DNA from: Planctomycetaceae bacterium
GTDB taxonomy: Bacteria; Planctomycetota; Planctomycetia; Pirellulales; Thermoguttaceae
Direction of reading: 5' to 3'
NCBI GenBank assembly: GCA_031283515.1
Contig: JAITBS010000565.1
Location: 1 to 10,409, forward strand
Length of the DNA stretch: 10,409 nt
A program made the translations under genes and the position numbers. The notes under the pieces were generated by a model that ran no database searches, was not told the DNA's origin, and saw only the letters and a list, made by a program, of their open reading frames with translations. Shown one piece after another: positions 8,101-10,409 of the stretch; positions within the stretch are counted from its first letter, which is position 1; each line of letters begins with the position of its first letter.

Positions 8101-10409
8101 AGAGTTACGTAATTCATTTCCGGCAATCGCTCCTTACGCCGTAACAATATTTGACGCTAAAAATAATCAGTTAATGATTTATGGTACGAAGCCGGATGTG
8201 GAGAAGATTCAGAAAATTGTTACGGCATCGGAATCGGCTGCGCCGATTGACGAAGAGGTTTACGTTCACACATTTAAACAAGCGGTTCCTTATTACGCTG
8301 CGGCAATTATTCGGGAAATTTACCCCGAAGTGAAAATGGCAGGCTATCCGACCGCCAACCAATTAACACTTCGACTCCGTCCCGAAATGAAAGAGAAAAT
8401 TCAAAAACTGCTCGAAGATATGGACGGCGATATTATTTTTGTTCCGCTAAAAAAAGCATTGACAACAGAACTTCAAACGATTTTCAAACAAGTTGCTCCC
8501 TACGCCACCGTGATTACCGACCAACAAAACGCTTTGGCAATGATTTATGGTTCCAAGCCGGATGTGGAAAAAATTCAGAAGATTATTACAACATCCGAAA
8601 CAATAAAACCGATTGCCGAAGAAGTTATCGTACATCATTTGAAAAATGTCGAATCCTCTACGGTTGTTCCGATTCTCAAGGAAATTTATCCTGATGCTAA
8701 AATTACGGACGACGCTGAAAATGGTCGGCTTGTTGTACGAATTCGACCGGATCAAAAAACGGCGTTGACGTCGCTGCTCGCCCAACTTGATGCCGCTGAT
8801 CCGGATAAGGAAAAACGATTTTTCAAAGCGTATCCGATTGAAACCGGTTTTTATCCGGTGCGGCGAGGCAGAGAACAATTCACAACCAATATGCCGCTCG
8901 ATTATATTCAGGAGTTGCAAAAATTAGCACCCAGAGCCAAAATTGCGCTGGATGAAAATTCGCAACAGTTAATCGTTTGGGGAACCGGCGAAGAACACAA
9001 AGTTATCGAAGCCGCTGTGAAAACATTTTCAAACGACGGCAAAGATAAACGTTACGGGCGTTTTCAACTTCGCCGGGCTGATCCTTATACGATTATGTCG
9101 ATTGTTCGCCGGATGTTTCCGACGGTGATTCCGACTTATGATTATTACGGTCAAAGTTTGATAATTGAAGGACATCCGCGTTTGCTGGAAAAAGTTACCG
9201 AATTAATCGAAACACTTGACCCGTCCGAACCTTCCGCCAATGATCCGACTGTACGGTTTTACATTCTGCAATCAGAACCGACGCCTGTTCTTGTTCAGGG
9301 ATTACAGCGGCTCGTTCCAACCGCTATGATTACACCGGACAAAGACGCCAAACAAATTATGGTGATTGCCAAACCGGATGAACAAAAGATTATTGAAACA
9401 AATGTTAAGGCAATTGCTGCAACATTTACGGCTCCCGAAGAACCGATGCTGTTCATTTATCCGGCAACTCAAGATCAACGTGATCGGCTTGAAGCGTTTA
9501 TTAAAACGGCGGCGCGGGATTTGAAGGGAGTTGCAATTGTTCCCGATAAATCTCCCAATCAAGTTTCCGTGTGGGCGAAACCGTCGGAACATCAACTTAT
9601 CGCAACGATATTAAAACAGATGGAAGAGAACAAAGCGAGTGAACCGCTTCGGCAACTCAAAGTGTTCCAAATGTCCATCGGCGATATGACCACCGCTCAG
9701 GAAATTCTCAAAGTTTCACATCCCGACGCAACTTTGTTTTCGGATAAACAAGGTAATCGGCTTCTCGTGTGGGCAACACCGGAAGAACTCGAAAAAGTTA
9801 CACAAACGCTGACAGCGCAAATCAATCTTGATAATCGTCAAATGTTGGCTTATCCGGTTGCGGGCGTGAAACCGGAAACAATGCTCAAAGTCATTCAAGA
9901 TGTTTTTCAAGGACTCAAAATCACACCGGAACCGCAAAGCCGCCGGATTCTGGTTTGGGCAACACCGGAAGAACATGTTAAAGTTGCGGAAATTGTTGAG
10001 CAGGCGAACAAGCAAGCCGAACCGGATTCCGAACTTGCGGAAAAATTTGTTGCGTATTCGGCGGCAAATCTTGATGCGCAAATGATTACGGGATTGTTCA
10101 AGGCAATGATTCCCGAAGCTGATGTTTATGCAGATCCGACAGCGGAAAAAATTACGGTTCGGGCAAGAACTCGCGAACATGTTAAGATTAAAGAGTTGTT
10201 TGAACAGCTTCGTGAAAAAGATGCGAAATTTCGTCCGATTTTAATAGTTTATCCTATTAGCGATACGGATCCGGTGATGATCGAAACGATGTTACGCAGT
10301 CAACTCAAAGACGCCGAATCCATGTCTTCCGACGATCTTGTGATGCGGCTCGGCTATTCCTATTATTATGAAAGAATGCCTTGGTACAGAAATTATAATA
10401 CACGGCAGC
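5120..10409 (+). CDS. Giant exported protein with secretin N0-like domain and about 22 Secretin_N-like modules, partial
   Basis: The frame is open from ATG 5120 to the right edge (1763 complete codons). ATG 5126 is an equal alternative start; neither has an RBS. In order: signal peptide (hydrophobic at 6-20, probable cleavage after Ala26); Thr/Pro/Ala-rich stalk (28-99); a segment with paired LTxxQ motifs, LTDAQ (124-128) and LTPSQ (166-170), as in Spy/CpxP-like helical proteins; an N0/STN-like domain (183-256: IRFNFKLQGWADVLQWFAEQ onward); a first Secretin_N-like module (281-341); a proline-rich linker (342-361); then about 21 further modules to the edge. Each module follows the pattern strand, helix, strand with a loop, NxLIVWATPEE-like strand, amphipathic helix. 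In secretins such domains form stacked periplasmic rings. No secretin barrel is seen within the window. It should be periplasmic or outer-membrane associated. The export and module assignment are well supported; pore formation is not. Confidence 0.88.
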   Translation, partial: MNMKKISLFIVLLFIVFSYVGESWFAQEVPAPATPTPETPATPAPATPNASATPAPATPTPETPATPAAPATPTPETPAAPATPTPETPATTPVPVTPESKIIFDPKKSFIRLAHPEVAARLGLTDAQRAEVQRLLVLRSQEIAKAPENQWNTVIEQSEQKLVEVLTPSQKILWPKVFSEKTIRFNFKLQGWADVLQWFAEQVGLQLVMDAPPSGSFNYADQRDYTPSEAIDLLNSVLQTKGYTLIRNDKMLMLFDLKRGKIPIQFLPKLKPEELHERGTFEYTSVIFSLERRNRADVIQALEPFKGAFCQIIPMPGNSLIITDTAGTLLVLQKVIESVENPPPVPGAPPTPGSPPPPPPVWKTYKVEKNDPTKLETIFKEFVPTGKSIRIGNSREIHILVTQAEHDQIDTVFKMLEADSGAPNGELVLASYSLTPYLDASPSQFWRLGRMRRGLGTTASPMLQNPYDNSLTIGKEIINVLKTSFPAAIVSETPVANNIVVLALPPEQEKIKVFFESLKQAPQPEDEPVAKLYKFTDKTKKMNIETLKQLQAVVPSGVFSLDDELGQILVVATAKEQEMLAKAVTELEAAAVPEADKMIVSYRLPVSSAARFSAMLKQLVTKKELEDIVELRDTKQGFVTVWATAKQHELIQRLYDEVAGRKKSADPKTAKSTEPVIGVYPMLHGYAYTAQLVLTNMMTGADFSYDPRTNAVIAVATPDIQEIIKKAVEELDKNVNEDIAFITLKKELPADMLRQLTRIAPHSVIIQSRRNLQVIATGPKEELDKIKAVLTASENVSLTKEEIVVHTLQTASPSTVLAVLNEVFPEVKATVNAVNNQLIFQMSSDWKEPVNALLSQLDGATEFIPVKKSPSAQLLQSIKTIAPKATIIVDHENAQILVQGAVKDVENIKKIILQSETTAPIAEEVYVHTFKQVYPYYVVAILREIYPEVKVSGYPSHNQLMVRFPPELKEKIVDLFNQMDGDIVFIPLKKELPAELRNSFPAIAPYAVTIFDAKNNQLMIYGTKPDVEKIQKIVTASESAAPIDEEVYVHTFKQAVPYYAAAIIREIYPEVKMAGYPTANQLTLRLRPEMKEKIQKLLEDMDGDIIFVPLKKALTTELQTIFKQVAPYATVITDQQNALAMIYGSKPDVEKIQKIITTSETIKPIAEEVIVHHLKNVESSTVVPILKEIYPDAKITDDAENGRLVVRIRPDQKTALTSLLAQLDAADPDKEKRFFKAYPIETGFYPVRRGREQFTTNMPLDYIQELQKLAPRAKIALDENSQQLIVWGTGEEHKVIEAAVKTFSNDGKDKRYGRFQLRRADPYTIMSIVRRMFPTVIPTYDYYGQSLIIEGHPRLLEKVTELIETLDPSEPSANDPTVRFYILQSEPTPVLVQGLQRLVPTAMITPDKDAKQIMVIAKPDEQKIIETNVKAIAATFTAPEEPMLFIYPATQDQRDRLEAFIKTAARDLKGVAIVPDKSPNQVSVWAKPSEHQLIATILKQMEENKASEPLRQLKVFQMSIGDMTTAQEILKVSHPDATLFSDKQGNRLLVWATPEELEKVTQTLTAQINLDNRQMLAYPVAGVKPETMLKVIQDVFQGLKITPEPQSRRILVWATPEEHVKVAEIVEQANKQAEPDSELAEKFVAYSAANLDAQMITGLFKAMIPEADVYADPTAEKITVRARTREHVKIKELFEQLREKDAKFRPILIVYPISDTDPVMIETMLRSQLKDAESMSSDDLVMRLGYSYYYERMPWYRNYNTRQ
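5201..5416 (+). repeat. Thr/Pro/Ala-rich stalk coded by degenerate short repeats
   Basis: Codons 28-99 of the large gene encode repeated ATPTPETPA-type units, directly after the signal peptide. The DNA repeats in steps such as GCGACTCCGACTCC. It is probably an extended, flexible tether between the export signal and the folded domains, and may be glycosylated, though that cannot be read from the sequence. On the opposite strand the same repeat produces a Gly/Val/Ala frame that is an artefact. Confidence 0.8.
7520..8812 (+). repeat. 366-nt in-frame tandem repeats (122-residue double modules)
   Basis: Unit starts fall at 7520, 7886, 8252 and 8618, each exactly 366 nt apart, at residues 801, 923, 1045 and 1167. 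Units begin with EEVYVHTFKQ or a variant (EEIVVHTLQT, EEVIVHHLKN). Each holds two Secretin_N-like modules: one with EIYPEVK, the other starting near FIPLKKELP and ending near PDVEKIQKI. Units two and three are the most alike in both DNA and protein. The fourth keeps only its first module before the sequence changes at about residue 1234. Exact unit length and high similarity point to duplication more recent than that of the flanking modules. Confidence 0.88.

Noticed and set aside
8171..10180. Minus-strand open frames of 60-157 codons opposite the large gene
   Set aside because: All lie fully inside the secretin-like frame, have His/Asn/Arg/Cys/Phe-rich translations without domains, and are antisense shadows.

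Overview
The window reads as chromosomal DNA of a fairly AT-rich Gram-negative bacterium, most likely a member of the Planctomycetota. This rests on three impressions, not on a search: a very large exported protein built from repeated secretin N-terminal-type modules, an exported metzincin of the DUF5117/DUF4953 type, and two start codons out of three without a Shine-Dalgarno sequence. No ribosomal or other phylogenetic marker is present, so the assignment is tentative.

Layout: (1) Positions 1-770, minus strand: a gene cut by the left edge, with a clear RBS and GTG start. It resembles the P-loop-lacking N-terminal region of large bacterial AAA-type ATPases, but no ATPase motif lies in the window. 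(2) Positions 771-1646: a long non-coding stretch between divergent genes, with two copies of a REP-like palindrome exactly 350 bp apart, a 22-nt repeat pair, a 71-nt self-complementary element, an extended -10 promoter and a 10-bp inverted repeat in the presumed leader of the next gene. (3) Positions 1647-4682, plus strand: a complete exported zinc metalloprotease with HEVGHTLGLRH and a Met-turn, carrying an unusual insertion of about 117 residues rich in Lys, Glu and Asp just before the catalytic helix. (4) Positions 4683-5119: non-coding, with a 38-nt tandem repeat (three copies) and two inverted copies that can fold into a long hairpin. (5) Position 5120 to the right edge, plus strand: at least 1763 codons of an exported protein with a signal peptide, a Thr/Pro/Ala-rich stalk, a pair of LTxxQ motifs, a secretin N0-like domain and then about 22 modules of about 60 residues resembling the secretin N1/N2/N3 (Secretin_N) fold. 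It is still open at the edge, and no secretin barrel has appeared.

The most notable object is the last gene. Known secretins carry a few N-domains, while this protein strings together about 22, including three exact-length 122-residue double-module units (366 nt each) followed by half of a fourth. It could be an extended periplasmic tube, ruler or adhesive filament, with or without a secretin pore at its C-terminus. The protease and the array protein are both exported and point the same way, but 437 bp of repeat-rich DNA separates them, so a shared operon is not shown.
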